A stretch of 64,000 bases of DNA from SHVO01 sp041905795 (GTDB taxonomy: Bacteria; Pseudomonadota; Alphaproteobacteria; Rhodospirillales; Rhodospirillaceae), in NCBI GenBank assembly GCA_041905795.1, contig JAYRKL010000006.1, positions 124,001 through 188,000 of the forward strand, written 5' to 3'. Each line of letters starts with the position of its first letter. Position 1 is the first letter of the stretch. Made by a program: the position numbers and the translations under genes. Positions 18,174 through 27,692 of this stretch are shown in pieces. The notes under the pieces were generated by a model, which did not search any database, was not told the DNA's origin, and saw nothing but the letters and a program-made list of their open reading frames with translations.

Positions 18174-20429
18174 TCACGGCGCCTGCACGCCCGTGCCGCG
18201 CAGGCCGCAAGCCGTGGTCATGTCCGTCACCACACCGGCGGTGGTGTTGTTGACGAGGTGCTGCAGGAAACCCGTGAACGGCGTCTCGGCCTTGATGACA
18301 TAGTGGTACATGCCGTCGGCAGGCGTGACGTTTGCCTGCGTTTCGATCAACGTCACCGGCACCACCGTGCTGCTGTTCGGCGCCACGTTGGGGATTAGAT
18401 AGCTGCCGAGCTTGGCGCCGTTGCGCGCGTCATAGATGCCGAGCGCCGGCCCGTTCACCGCCGCGACCCCGGTGTTGTTGATGACGACCTGGCTGGGATA
18501 GGACCCGTTCAACAGCGATGAGTGGACCCCCGCCAGCTTCATCGGGTCGGCGGTGACGGCGGCGGCGCAGGTCGAAAGATTGGTGAGCGTCGCGTTGCTG
18601 GAGCGCCACAGCACATGCTGCACGGCGCCCGAGAATTTGGCCTCGATGCTGGCGGAGTAGTAATCCGGCTTGGTGACGTCGGCCGGAACCGCGCTTTCGA
18701 TATCGCCGATGTAGAACTGCTGTTCGGACCCGGCCGGGATGCTGGGACTGGTCCACTGGCCGAGCGACCGGCCGGTGGAGGAGTCGGAGAGCGAGACCGT
18801 GGCGGTGCCCGCCGCCGCACCCGCGTTGTAAAAACGCAGAAACGACTGCGAGCCGCTCTGCGCCGTCGAGAAGATCAGGCTCGGCGTCAGGGTCGAGGCG
18901 ATCGTCGACGCGGGATTGCCGCTCAAGGAGCAGACGGTGGTCATGTCGGTGATCACGCCCGCCTGGACATTGCTCACGAGATGCTGGAGGAACCCGGTGA
19001 AAGCCGGCTGCGGCTCGATCTTGACGATATAATGCGGAACCGCGGACGTCACCGTCATGTCGGCGGCGGCTTCGATCTGGCTCATCCGCAGGACCACCCG
19101 GCCGGCGGCCGGGATCGAGAGGATGGTATAGGTCCCGAGGCGGACATTGGTGGCAGCGTTATAGATGCCGAGCACCGCGCCGGCCGCCTTCTGCCCGGTG
19201 TTGTTGACCACGACCGAACTGGGGTAATCGGCGTCGAAGGTCGAGGCGTGCACATTGGCGACCCTGGTGCCGTCGATGGTCACACCGGTGCCGCAGGTGG
19301 AGAGGTTGGTGAGCGTGCCGTCGCGTGAACGCCACAGGACGTGCTGGAAGTAACCGTTCATGACGCTCTCGATGGCGAGCGCATAATAGTCCGGCCGCGC
19401 CGCGGTCGGAGCCATGCCGAGGGCGGCCTCTATGTCGGCGATGGAAAACTGCACCGCAGTGCCGGGCTGGACGATGGGCGTGGTCCATTTTCCGACAACC
19501 TGCCCGGTCGATGCGTTGTTCAACGTCACCGTGGCGGTTGCGCCGGCGGTGCCGGTGTTGAAGAAGCGCAGGAACGACCGCGCCGAGGGCTGCGCCGACG
19601 AGAACACCGCGCCCACCCGCAGGATCGGCACGAACACCGCCGTCGCGGTTGTGTCGGTGTCAAAGGTCAATGAACAGGCGGGATTGGTCGTGCTGAGGCA
19701 GGCGCCGCCCGTCCACTCCTTGAAAACATAGCCGGTGGCGGCGATGGCGGTGAGATTGATGCGGTTGGTGACGCCGATGGGATAAGTCCAGACGCAGGAG
19801 TCCTCCGTGCAGGCGCGCGGCTGCGATCCCACCTGCGCCGAAACCCCCGAGATCGATCCGCCGGTTGCCGAAAGCCGCAGCTTGGTGGTCTTGAGATTAA
19901 AAGTCGCGGTGACGGTCTTGTTGGCGTTCATGGTGACCGTGCAGGTGGGCGAGGTCCCGGTGCAGTCGCCGGCCCACCCCGCGAACTCGGCGGTGGCAAC
20001 CGGGTTGGCCGTGAGCGTGACCACCGTTCTTGACGAATAGGTCGGGCCGCCCGCGGGATTGCTGTTGATGATGCCGGACGAGGTCCCGTCCGTGAGCAAC
20101 GTCAGGATGAAGGTCGCCGGACCGGAATTGAGGTCGGACGGATTGCCGCCGCCGCCGTCGGGACTGGTGGGCGTATCGGTCGGGGTATCGGCGGGCGCGT
20201 CGGGCACGGCAAGGTCGGTGCCCTGGGCAAGTGCCGCCTCGGCGGCCTGGGCCAGTCCGAACGCGCCCTCGGCGCGCAAGGCCACACCGGCGGCGCATAC
20301 GGCCGCCAGCGCGAAGCACCATGCGGCGGGCGACAAGGCCGGCGCGGAAGCGCGCAACCGGCGCAAAGCCGATTGTGTCCGGCGCACGGCCGCGTTCACG
20401 GCCGCGCCGATCGTCCCCCAAGTCAGCAT
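18174..20429 (-). CDS. Exported repeat protein: two InlB-B-like repeats and four QHVLW-type modules
   Basis: Unrecognised secreted or surface protein of about 751 residues. The ATG at 20429 has a good ribosome site (GAAGAG); the frame is open to 20570. Features in order: a long basic N-terminus and one hydrophobic export segment (residues 34-52); a Pro/Thr/Asp/Gly linker (about 72-100); two divergent InlB-B-type repeats (about 105-176 and 180-266; GWAGDCTGTSPTCTVTM is typical); then four roughly 120-residue repeats (about 270-750). Each large repeat begins with a strand such as SFLRFFNTG, has a WTxPxIxPG turn and closes with GYxQHVLW...NLSTC or GFLQHLV...DMTTxC. The same module ends the subtilisin at 32042-34246. 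The GT39-like gene follows 19 bases downstream. Confidence 0.8.
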   Translation of the reverse strand: MLTWGTIGAAVNAAVRRTQSALRRLRASAPALSPAAWCFALAAVCAAGVALRAEGAFGLAQAAEAALAQGTDLAVPDAPADTPTDTPTSPDGGGGNPSDLNSGPATFILTLLTDGTSSGIINSNPAGGPTYSSRTVVTLTANPVATAEFAGWAGDCTGTSPTCTVTMNANKTVTATFNLKTTKLRLSATGGSISGVSAQVGSQPRACTEDSCVWTYPIGVTNRINLTAIAATGYVFKEWTGGACLSTTNPACSLTFDTDTTATAVFVPILRVGAVFSSAQPSARSFLRFFNTGTAGATATVTLNNASTGQVVGKWTTPIVQPGTAVQFSIADIEAALGMAPTAARPDYYALAIESVMNGYFQHVLWRSRDGTLTNLSTCGTGVTIDGTRVANVHASTFDADYPSSVVVNNTGQKAAGAVLGIYNAATNVRLGTYTILSIPAAGRVVLRMSQIEAAADMTVTSAVPHYIVKIEPQPAFTGFLQHLVSNVQAGVITDMTTVCSLSGNPASTIASTLTPSLIFSTAQSGSQSFLRFYNAGAAAGTATVSLSDSSTGRSLGQWTSPSIPAGSEQQFYIGDIESAVPADVTKPDYYSASIEAKFSGAVQHVLWRSSNATLTNLSTCAAAVTADPMKLAGVHSSLLNGSYPSQVVINNTGVAAVNGPALGIYDARNGAKLGSYLIPNVAPNSSTVVPVTLIETQANVTPADGMYHYVIKAETPFTGFLQHLVNNTTAGVVTDMTTACGLRGTGVQAP
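18195..19640 (-). repeat. Four tandem copies of an unnamed 120-residue protein module
   Basis: The QH(V/L)-x-(W/S/N) signature recurs at about 19340, 18985, 18615 and 18255, a spacing of about 362 bases (roughly 120 codons). Copies 1 and 3 (LRF...QHVLW...NLSTC) resemble each other most, as do copies 2 and 4 (NNTG...QHLV...DMTT-C), so the array looks like a duplicated pair. Each copy ends with one cysteine. Confidence 0.75.
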
Positions 20430-20642
20430 CTCTTCAGCCCCTCGGCTTATCCGTCCGCTTCTCGGGCGGTTGGTAGGAGGCACCCTATCGCAGCGGTTGA
20501 GGCGACGGGACCACTTTTTGAGGCACCCGCGCGCCCTCAAGGAATAGGCGCCCGAAGCCGCAGGATTCAATATCGAGTAGTGGGGCGCGGCGCATTTGTT
20601 CTAGGTTCGGCTCTTACTTGCGACTCCCAAGGTGTTTCCGCT

Positions 20643-21455
20643 GTGACCCCGCATACGCTCCAGGCTTATTTCAACCGCATCGGCTATGACGGCGAAGCCA
20701 CGCCGACATCCGCGGTTCTAGCGGCCTTGCATCGGCTGCATCCCTGCACGATCCCCTTCGAGAACCTCGATCCCTTCCTGGCGCGGCCGGTGGAGATCGC
20801 GCCGGACGCCATCGCCGCCAAACTCATCGCGTCCAACCGCGGCGGCTACTGCTTTGAACAGAACAGCCTGTTCCACGACGTCTTGATGACGCTGGGGTTC
20901 ACCGTCAGCCCGCGCGCCGGCCGCGTCATCTGGAATGCGCCCGGCGACGCGCCGCGTCCGGCGCTGACGCATCGCATCACCAAGGTGTCGCTGCCCGACG
21001 GCGATTACATCGCCGACGTCGGCTTCGGCGGCCAAAGCCCCACGGCGCCCCTGCGCCTGGCGGCGGACCTGGAACAGAACACCCCGCACGGCTGCTTCCG
21101 GTTCCTGGTGAAGGACGATGTGTTCGAATTGCAGGTGCGCACCGCCGCGGGATGGCGCGGCATGTACCGGTTCGCCGACGAGATTCAGGAAACCGCGGAT
21201 TTCGAGGTGGCGAACTGGTTCACCTCCACCTACCCGCGTTCCCGCTTCCGCCAGAACCTGGTGGCGGCGCGGGTGATCGGCGACACGCGCGTCAATCTTC
21301 TCAACACCGCGGTGACGCGATGGTCGGGCGACGGACCCGGCGAAACCCGTATCCTCACGAGTCCCGCCGATCTGGAAGATCTGCTGGCGGGCAGCTTCGG
21401 GCTGGCCTTGCCCGCCAGCCCGGAAGCGATCTGGGAAAAAATCCCCAAATCTTAG
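20643..21455 (+). CDS. Arylamine N-acetyltransferase
   Basis: Transfers acetyl from acetyl-CoA to arylamines or hydrazines. The protein has 270 residues, the family's length. The catalytic triad is visible: Cys70 (NRGGYCFEQN), His110 (LTHRITKV) and Asp125 (DVGFGG). I chose the GTG at 20643 because it gives the standard N-terminus; the frame itself is open to 20373, but that extension overlaps the N-terminus and upstream region of the divergent repeat-protein gene. The physiological substrate is unknown. It ends just before the convergent phaB. Confidence 0.92.
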   Translation: MTPHTLQAYFNRIGYDGEATPTSAVLAALHRLHPCTIPFENLDPFLARPVEIAPDAIAAKLIASNRGGYCFEQNSLFHDVLMTLGFTVSPRAGRVIWNAPGDAPRPALTHRITKVSLPDGDYIADVGFGGQSPTAPLRLAADLEQNTPHGCFRFLVKDDVFELQVRTAAGWRGMYRFADEIQETADFEVANWFTSTYPRSRFRQNLVAARVIGDTRVNLLNTAVTRWSGDGPGETRILTSPADLEDLLAGSFGLALPASPEAIWEKIPKS

Positions 21456-21505
21456 TACATATGCTGGCGCGCGCGGGAAACGCGCGCCGAGAGAAGCTCC
21501 GCCGC

Positions 21506-22231
21506 CTAATACATATGCTGGCCGCCGTTGATCGAGAGCGTCGCGCCGGTGATGAAGTCGGCGTCGTCGGCCACCAGGAACATCACGCCGCGCGCGATGT
21601 CCTCGGCGCGGCCAAGACGGCCCATCGGGATCTTGGCGATGATCTTCTCCAGCACCGGCGGCGGCACGGCGCGCACCATGTCGGTGTCGACGTAGCCCGG
21701 CGCGATGGCGTTAACGGTGATGCCTTTGGCGGCGCCTTCCTGGGCCAGCGCCTTGGTGAAGCCGTGGATACCCGACTTCGCGGCGGCGTAGTTGACCTGG
21801 CCGTACTGGCCGGCCTGGCCGTTGATGGAGCCGACATTGACGATGCGACCGAAGCCGCGCTGGCGCATGCTGTCGATCACGAGCCGGGACATGTTGAAGC
21901 AGCTGCCGAGGTTGGTGTCGATCACCGCCGCCCACTGGTCGGCCTCCATCTTGTGCAAGGTCCCGTCACGGGTGATGCCCGCGTTGTTGACCAGGATCTC
22001 CACCGGCCCGAGATCCCTGGCGATCTTTTCGAGGCCCGCCTGGCAGGCCTTGAAGTCGGCCACGTCGAATTTATAGGACGGGATGCCGGTCTCGGCGGTG
22101 AAAGCCTTGGCCGCATCGTCATTGCCGTTGTAGTTGGCCGCCACCTTGTGGCCGGCGTCCCGCAAAGCGATCGAGATCGCCCTGCCAATGCCTCTGGTAC
22201 CGCCGGTCACCACCGCCACGCGCGCCGCCAT
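21506..22231 (-). CDS. phaB: Acetoacetyl-CoA reductase
   Basis: NADPH-dependent short-chain dehydrogenase that makes (R)-3-hydroxybutyryl-CoA for polyhydroxybutyrate. The 241-residue protein has the TGGTRGIG cofactor motif (residues 9-16), NNAG, a catalytic Ser in NVGSINGQAGQ, and the YxxxK pair in NYAAAK. The C-terminal NGGQHMY ending is typical of PhaB rather than of FabG. A MATE gene separates it from phaA, but phaA, phaC and phaR are within 6 kb, supporting the PHB role. Confidence 0.93.
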   Translation of the reverse strand: MAARVAVVTGGTRGIGRAISIALRDAGHKVAANYNGNDDAAKAFTAETGIPSYKFDVADFKACQAGLEKIARDLGPVEILVNNAGITRDGTLHKMEADQWAAVIDTNLGSCFNMSRLVIDSMRQRGFGRIVNVGSINGQAGQYGQVNYAAAKSGIHGFTKALAQEGAAKGITVNAIAPGYVDTDMVRAVPPPVLEKIIAKIPMGRLGRAEDIARGVMFLVADDADFITGATLSINGGQHMY

Positions 22232-22394
22232 GTGCTTCTCCGCTGAATGAGTGTTTTGGAACTTGTACGTGCCTCCCGATCATAGAGGCGGCCCTGCGCA
22301 CCCGCCAAGCAACGAACTTAAAAATCGCGCATTGAGATTGCTCCGCGGAAAAATCGCACTGGCTCATACCGCATCGCATCATTAAGCAGGAGTC

Positions 22395-23756
22395 ATGACC
22401 CAACCGTCCGCCCATACGCCGAGCTTCCGTCAGGAAACCATCGCGACCTTGCGCCTGACCCTGCCCTTGGCCGGAGGGATGCTGTCCCATATCGGCATGG
22501 CGCTGACCGACACCATCCTGCTCGGCGGCCTGGGCCGGGATGCCCTGGCGGCGGGCGGACTCGCGGTGGCGATTTTCGCCACGCTGACCACGGTCCTGCA
22601 CGGTTTCGTCGCCGGTATCGGCATATTGGTGTCCCATGCGCTGGGCGCCCGGCGGCCCGAGGACATTCCCCCGGTCCTGCGCAGCGGCTTCCTGCTCGCC
22701 ACCGTCGCCGCCCTGCCGCTGATGGCGATCCTGGCGGGGATCGAACCCCTGCTCCGCGTCATCGGCGAGCCGGCGGACCTCGCCCACGGTGTCGCGGCCT
22801 ATGACCTGATCCTGATGCTGGGAGTCCTGCCGTCCCTGTGGATGGCCGCCCAGCGGTCCTACCTGACCGCCCTGCACCGGCCGCGCCCGGTGATGGTGAT
22901 TTCCCTGGTGGCCCTGGTCATCAACGGATTCCTCAACTACGGACTGATGCACGGTGCATGGGGATTGCCGGCCCTGGGCTATCTCGGCTCCGCCACCGCC
23001 ACGATGCTGGTGCAGTGGGGCATGTTCGCCGCCGCCACGGTGGTCATGGGCAAGGACGCGCGCCGCGCCGCCGTGCGCGGCCCCCTCCATGGCAAGGTCA
23101 CCCGCGAACTCGCGCATCTCGGCTGGCCCATCGCCGGCACGTATGCGGTCGAGATCCTGCTGTTCACGTCGGGCGCCCTGATGATGGGCGTGCTGGGGCC
23201 GGCCGCGCTGGCGGCCCATCAGGTGGCCATCAGCGTCGCGTCCACCACCTTCATGGTGCCGCTGTCCGCCGGCCAGGCCGCCAATGTGCGCGTCGGCTAT
23301 CACATGGGCGCGGGATCGCCTCTGGCGGCGCGGCAAGCCGGCCACGCGGCCTTTATCCTCGGCGTCGGCTTCATGGCGGCGATGGCGGTGATCATGGTGA
23401 CCCTGCCCCATGAGATCGCGCGGGCGTTCAATCTCGATCCCAGCCATGACGCCGAAGTGATCGCGGTCGTGGTCGAACTGCTGGCGATCTCCGCCGCGTT
23501 CCAGGTGTTCGATGGCGCCCAGACCATCGCCGCCGGCGCGCTGCGCGGCCTCAAGGACACGCGCATACCGATGGCCTTGGCGGGTTTCGGCTATTGGGGC
23601 GTGGGCTTCCCGGTGGCGTGGGTGCTCGGGTTCCCCGCCGGCCGCGGCGCCGCCGGAATCTGGTGGGGCCTGGCCGCGGGGTTGGCCGTCACAGCCTTTG
23701 CGCTCGGCGGCCGGTTCGAGTGGCTGACGCGGAAGCTGCTGAAAGCCGCGCGCTAG
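22395..23756 (+). CDS. MATE-family multidrug exporter (NorM-like)
   Basis: Cation-coupled drug or metabolite exporter of the inner membrane. The 453-residue protein has about twelve hydrophobic segments in two similar halves, with the MATE N-terminal signature (LPLAGGMLSHIGMALTDTI) and GLKDTRIPM in the second half. The ATG at 22395 follows AGGAGT. It lies on the opposite strand between phaB and phaA, which is an intrusion into the PHB block rather than part of it. Substrate cannot be inferred. Confidence 0.92.
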   Translation: MTQPSAHTPSFRQETIATLRLTLPLAGGMLSHIGMALTDTILLGGLGRDALAAGGLAVAIFATLTTVLHGFVAGIGILVSHALGARRPEDIPPVLRSGFLLATVAALPLMAILAGIEPLLRVIGEPADLAHGVAAYDLILMLGVLPSLWMAAQRSYLTALHRPRPVMVISLVALVINGFLNYGLMHGAWGLPALGYLGSATATMLVQWGMFAAATVVMGKDARRAAVRGPLHGKVTRELAHLGWPIAGTYAVEILLFTSGALMMGVLGPAALAAHQVAISVASTTFMVPLSAGQAANVRVGYHMGAGSPLAARQAGHAAFILGVGFMAAMAVIMVTLPHEIARAFNLDPSHDAEVIAVVVELLAISAAFQVFDGAQTIAAGALRGLKDTRIPMALAGFGYWGVGFPVAWVLGFPAGRGAAGIWWGLAAGLAVTAFALGGRFEWLTRKLLKAAR

Positions 23757-23763
23757 CGACTAG

Positions 23764-23903
23764 CGCTCAACACATTGGAGCGTGGCTCCATTCCTCACGG
23801 CTCACTTCGTTCGCCTGGTATGTGTGTTGAGCTAACGCTCAACACATTGGAGCGCGGCTCCATTCCTCACGGCTCACTTCGTTCGCCTAGTATGTGTGTT
23901 GAG

Positions 23904-23918
<15 letters not shown>
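23764..23918. repeat. 72-bp tandem duplication between MATE and phaA genes
   Basis: Two nearly identical 72-base units (23764-23835 and 23836-23907; two differences seen) are followed by a partial third start (CGCTCAACACA). Each unit contains GGAGCG-C/T-GGCTCC and CACTTCGTTCG. At each junction TGTGTTGAGC-TAAC-GCTCAACACA forms a perfect 10-base stem (23823-23846 and 23895-23918). The phaA stop codon and last codons lie inside the second stem. There is no U-tract, so termination is uncertain. Confidence 0.85.
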
Positions 23919-25076
<1,158 letters not shown>

Positions 25077-25189
25077 GGGAGGCTCCCTTTGAATGTGTAT
25101 GTCGCCGTTTTTAGGCCCGCCGCGGGGCGCGAGGCAAGACCGATATTAGCGGTGCTGAGATGCGATTTAGCGTGTGTTTGTTGGGCTTT

Positions 25190-26485
25190 TCAGCCGCCCG
25201 CTTTCAACCAATGCGCCAGAGGGCCATGCACGGCCGCCGGCGCGCCCGCGGCCGCGACCATGCCGATATGACCGAGACCGACCACGCGCTTTTCCGCGCC
25301 CGGGATCGCGTCCGCCAGGGCGCACGCCGACGCCGGCGGCACGATCCGGTCGCTGGCCGGCAGGAAGGCGAGCGTCGGGCAGGCGATCTTGCCGGGATCG
25401 ATGACGTCATCGCCAATCTTCCAGTTTTTCCGGGCGGGGGTGTTCTCGCCGTACCAGCCGAACAGGCATTCCCGCGCCACCGGTCCGGCCAAGGGCACGC
25501 CGTCGTTGAGCCAGTCTTCCAGGGCGACAAATCTTTGCGCTTCATCCGAGTCCGGTGCCAGGTCCGCGAAGCGGCGGAATTTTCGCCCGACCAGGGTCGG
25601 ATCGAGGGAGGCGAACATCGCCTGCAGCAGGTCGACCGGCGCGCATCCTTCCGCGTTCAGCATGACCTCGATCATCGGCTGCGCAAACCGCAGCATGGCG
25701 CGCGGCGCTTCGGTATCGGCGGAGAAATCCCAGGGTGCCGCGAGCAGCGCAAGGCCGGAGACCAGATCCGGCCGCAGCGCGGCGGGCGCCGCCGCGAGCG
25801 TTCCGCCCATGCAGTAGCCCACCAGCCGCGGCGTCTGGCCGGTGCTGCGTTTGACCTCTTCCAGCGCCGGGATCAGCACGCCGCAGACATAGTCGGCACA
25901 GGTGAAGTTCTTTTCCGCCGCGCCCGGCTCGCCCCAGTCCAGCAGGAAGGCGTGCACGCTGCCGGCCGCGGCGCGCATCAGGCTGCGGTCGGCGGCGAGA
26001 TCCAGGATATAGGCGCGGTTGACGAGCGAGGGCACGAACAGCGCCGGCACGCCGTCTCCGCCATAGTCGCAGAGGCTGGCCGCGCCGCGCCGCCACACCG
26101 CCGGCGGCGGCGCGAGGTCGCGGCGGAACGGATGGCGCTGGTAGGCGCGCACACCGCGCACGAAGTCTTCCAACCGCTGCTGGCCGGCGGCGGCCACGGC
26201 ATCGACGAACCGCGCCGGGTTGAGCGCCGCCGACCAGGGACCCGTGAAGTCCTCAGGTTTTTTTCCGAGGGCCGCGGCCGCCACCTGCAGCGCGGGGCTT
26301 GACAGGTTTGGCGCCGGCCAGGGCGGCGAGACGGGATTCGAGGACGGCGATGCGCTGTTCGAGGACCCCGACCCGGGCGGCGAGCTGGGCCTCGGCGTGG
26401 GCATCAGGCCCGCCATGGCCGCCTGCAGGACCAGCCCCTCCATCGCCATGTGCAGGGGAAGAGGACGTGGGCCGGTGCGGGTCAT
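25190..26485 (-). CDS. phaC: Class III-like polyhydroxyalkanoate synthase / alpha-beta hydrolase
   Basis: Alpha/beta-hydrolase fold protein resembling PHA synthase catalytic subunits. It has the lipase-like box GYCMGG with the synthase-type Cys225 nucleophile, ASDRIVPP supplying Asp, and GLGHIGMV supplying His. Synthases polymerise (R)-3-hydroxybutyryl-CoA. The 431-residue frame begins MTRTGPRPLPLH, an N-terminus I regard as genuine; this makes it overlap the PhaE-like gene by 233 bases in another frame. Starting later (for instance at Met28) would shorten the overlap. Its place beside phaR, phaA and phaB supports the function; a PHA-related hydrolase or depolymerase is the alternative. Confidence 0.75.
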   Translation of the reverse strand: MTRTGPRPLPLHMAMEGLVLQAAMAGLMPTPRPSSPPGSGSSNSASPSSNPVSPPWPAPNLSSPALQVAAAALGKKPEDFTGPWSAALNPARFVDAVAAAGQQRLEDFVRGVRAYQRHPFRRDLAPPPAVWRRGAASLCDYGGDGVPALFVPSLVNRAYILDLAADRSLMRAAAGSVHAFLLDWGEPGAAEKNFTCADYVCGVLIPALEEVKRSTGQTPRLVGYCMGGTLAAAPAALRPDLVSGLALLAAPWDFSADTEAPRAMLRFAQPMIEVMLNAEGCAPVDLLQAMFASLDPTLVGRKFRRFADLAPDSDEAQRFVALEDWLNDGVPLAGPVARECLFGWYGENTPARKNWKIGDDVIDPGKIACPTLAFLPASDRIVPPASACALADAIPGAEKRVVGLGHIGMVAAAGAPAAVHGPLAHWLKAGG

Positions 26486-26690
26486 GAGCGGTTCCGGGGG
26501 CGGCTCCGGGGGCGGTTCCGGGGGCCATAGACGCGGCCATTCTGGACCAGGCCTGGGTCATGGCGCTCAGATCCGCCATTTCCTGGGGGGGAGCCTTGGC
26601 CAGCCTGGCCACCTGGTCCTGCCACAGGTCCAGATACCGCTGTGCGAGAGCGGCGTAATCGGGCGCCGGCGGGGGAGTCGTGTCGGTCAT
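26253..26690 (-). CDS. Small PhaE-like protein with C-terminal coiled coil
   Basis: A 145-residue protein whose N-terminus (YAALAQRYLDLWQDQVARL) resembles the start of PhaE-type synthase subunits. A Pro/Gly/His-rich middle follows, then a heptad-patterned segment (VLEQRIAVLESRLAAL, about residues 107-122) and a basic tail. The ATG at 26690 has GGCGAGAC just upstream. The last 233 bases are also read by the phaC frame. Family assignment is tentative: it is far shorter than Allochromatium-type PhaE. Placement directly before a class III-like PhaC is the main support. Confidence 0.6.
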   Translation of the reverse strand: MTDTTPPPAPDYAALAQRYLDLWQDQVARLAKAPPQEMADLSAMTQAWSRMAASMAPGTAPGAAPGTAHDPHRPTSSSPAHGDGGAGPAGGHGGPDAHAEAQLAARVGVLEQRIAVLESRLAALAGAKPVKPRAAGGGRGPRKKT

Positions 26691-26780
26691 GTCTCGCCCT
26701 ATAAATCACTGGTTTTTGGCCATTCCCGTGTGCGCGGCCCTGCTTTCCCGGGCTTTTCCGGCCCCCTGCCGCCGCGCGCT

Positions 26781-26810
26781 TTGACAGGCCGGTATTGTGC
26801 ATAGCACAAT
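26781..26810 (+). promoter_or_regulatory. Likely phaR promoter
   Basis: A perfect -35 TTGACA at 26781-26786 is followed after 18 bases by CACAAT (26805-26810), a four-of-six match to the -10 consensus. The -10 overlaps the right arm of the palindrome at 26793-26811, the arrangement expected for repression. Confidence 0.55.
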
Positions 26811-26811
26811 A
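26793..26811. promoter_or_regulatory. Operator-like palindrome, probable PhaR site
   Basis: TATTGTGC-ATA-GCACAATA, perfect 8-base arms around a 3-base spacer, lies between divergent phaE-like/phaC and phaR. PhaR proteins are known to bind TGC/GCA-containing dyads and to repress their own gene and phasin genes. Overlap with the -10 region and the location suggest PhaR autoregulation and possible control of phaC. Inferred from sequence only. Confidence 0.55.
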
Positions 26812-26866
26812 CGGCCCATAGGGGGACGTCAAGTCCCAGGCTTTTACCTGAAGGGCTTCCGAGGTT

Positions 26867-27487
26867 ATGGCAGAGCAGGACAGCGGCGCTAAAACGCCCG
26901 TGATTACCATCAAGAAGTACGCCAACCGGCGGCTCTACAACACTGCGACATCCAGTTACGTCACCCTCGACCATCTCGCCGACATGGTGAAGGAGGGCGC
27001 GGAGTTCATCGTCACCGACGCCAAGACCGGCGAGGACATCACCCGCAGTGTGCTGACCCAGATCATCGTCGAGCAGGAAGCCAAGGGCCAGAACCTGCTC
27101 CCCATCAAGTTCCTGCGGCAAATCATCGGTTTCTACGGCGATTCCCTGGGCGGGCTTCTGCCGCGTTACCTGGAATCAAGCATGGAGCAATTCGCGCAGA
27201 ACGAATCCCATATGCGCAAGGCCATGCAGGACACGTTCAAAGGCCTGTTCCCCATGACCCGCCTCGAGGACATGGGAAAGCAGAACATGGCGATGTTCGA
27301 GAACGCCATGAAGATGTTCAATCCCTTCGCCGCGTCGCGGAACGCCGCGTCGCCACCACCCGGTGCGCCGGCGCCCGGTGCACCGGCCGGCGGCGCGAAG
27401 AGCGACGACATCGATGCGCTGCGATCCCAGCTCAACGCCATGCAGAGCCAGCTGGAGAAACTGGTGAAGGGCAATGCCGGATCGTGA
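26867..27487 (+). CDS. phaR: Polyhydroxyalkanoate synthesis regulator PhaR
   Basis: Repressor that senses PHB granules and controls phasin and its own expression. The 206-residue protein has the PHB/PHA accumulation regulator DNA-binding domain at residues 10-70 (IKKYANRRLYNTATSSYVTL, then DLITRSVL-type residues as EDITRSVLTQII). A PHB-binding middle section (FLRQIIGFYGDSLGGLLPRYLE) follows, then an Ala/Pro linker and a C-terminal coiled coil (ALRSQLNAMQSQLEKLVK). The ATG follows GAGG. It is transcribed divergently from phaE-like/phaC across a palindrome. Confidence 0.95.
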   Translation: MAEQDSGAKTPVITIKKYANRRLYNTATSSYVTLDHLADMVKEGAEFIVTDAKTGEDITRSVLTQIIVEQEAKGQNLLPIKFLRQIIGFYGDSLGGLLPRYLESSMEQFAQNESHMRKAMQDTFKGLFPMTRLEDMGKQNMAMFENAMKMFNPFAASRNAASPPPGAPAPGAPAGGAKSDDIDALRSQLNAMQSQLEKLVKGNAGS

Positions 27488-27519
27488 CACCGCGCCGCCT
27501 CGGAAAATGTGCGGAAAAT

Positions 27520-27548
27520 GTTAAGCGCGCGTGAAACAATCGCTTAAC
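27520..27548. promoter_or_regulatory. Inverted repeat in promoter of the XRE regulator
   Basis: GTTAAGCG and CGCTTAAC are perfect 8-base arms with a 13-base spacer. The right arm overlaps a possible -35 (TTAACG, 27544-27549), and TACAAT (27566-27571) follows after 16 bases. It could be the XRE protein's own operator. It does not fit the CtrA TTAA-N7-TTAA spacing, and without a T-run it is a poor terminator for phaR. Confidence 0.4.
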
Positions 27549-27692
27549 GTGTAATAACAATTTTCTACAATAAACTTGCGGTAACACCCTCCTCGCTTTC
27601 CTACAATCCTCGGTATCGGATCCGGGCTAACCGGACATATGCAGGTTGATGAGCCGTCATCGCCTGCTGACCACAGGTTGGGGAAAAGAAAG

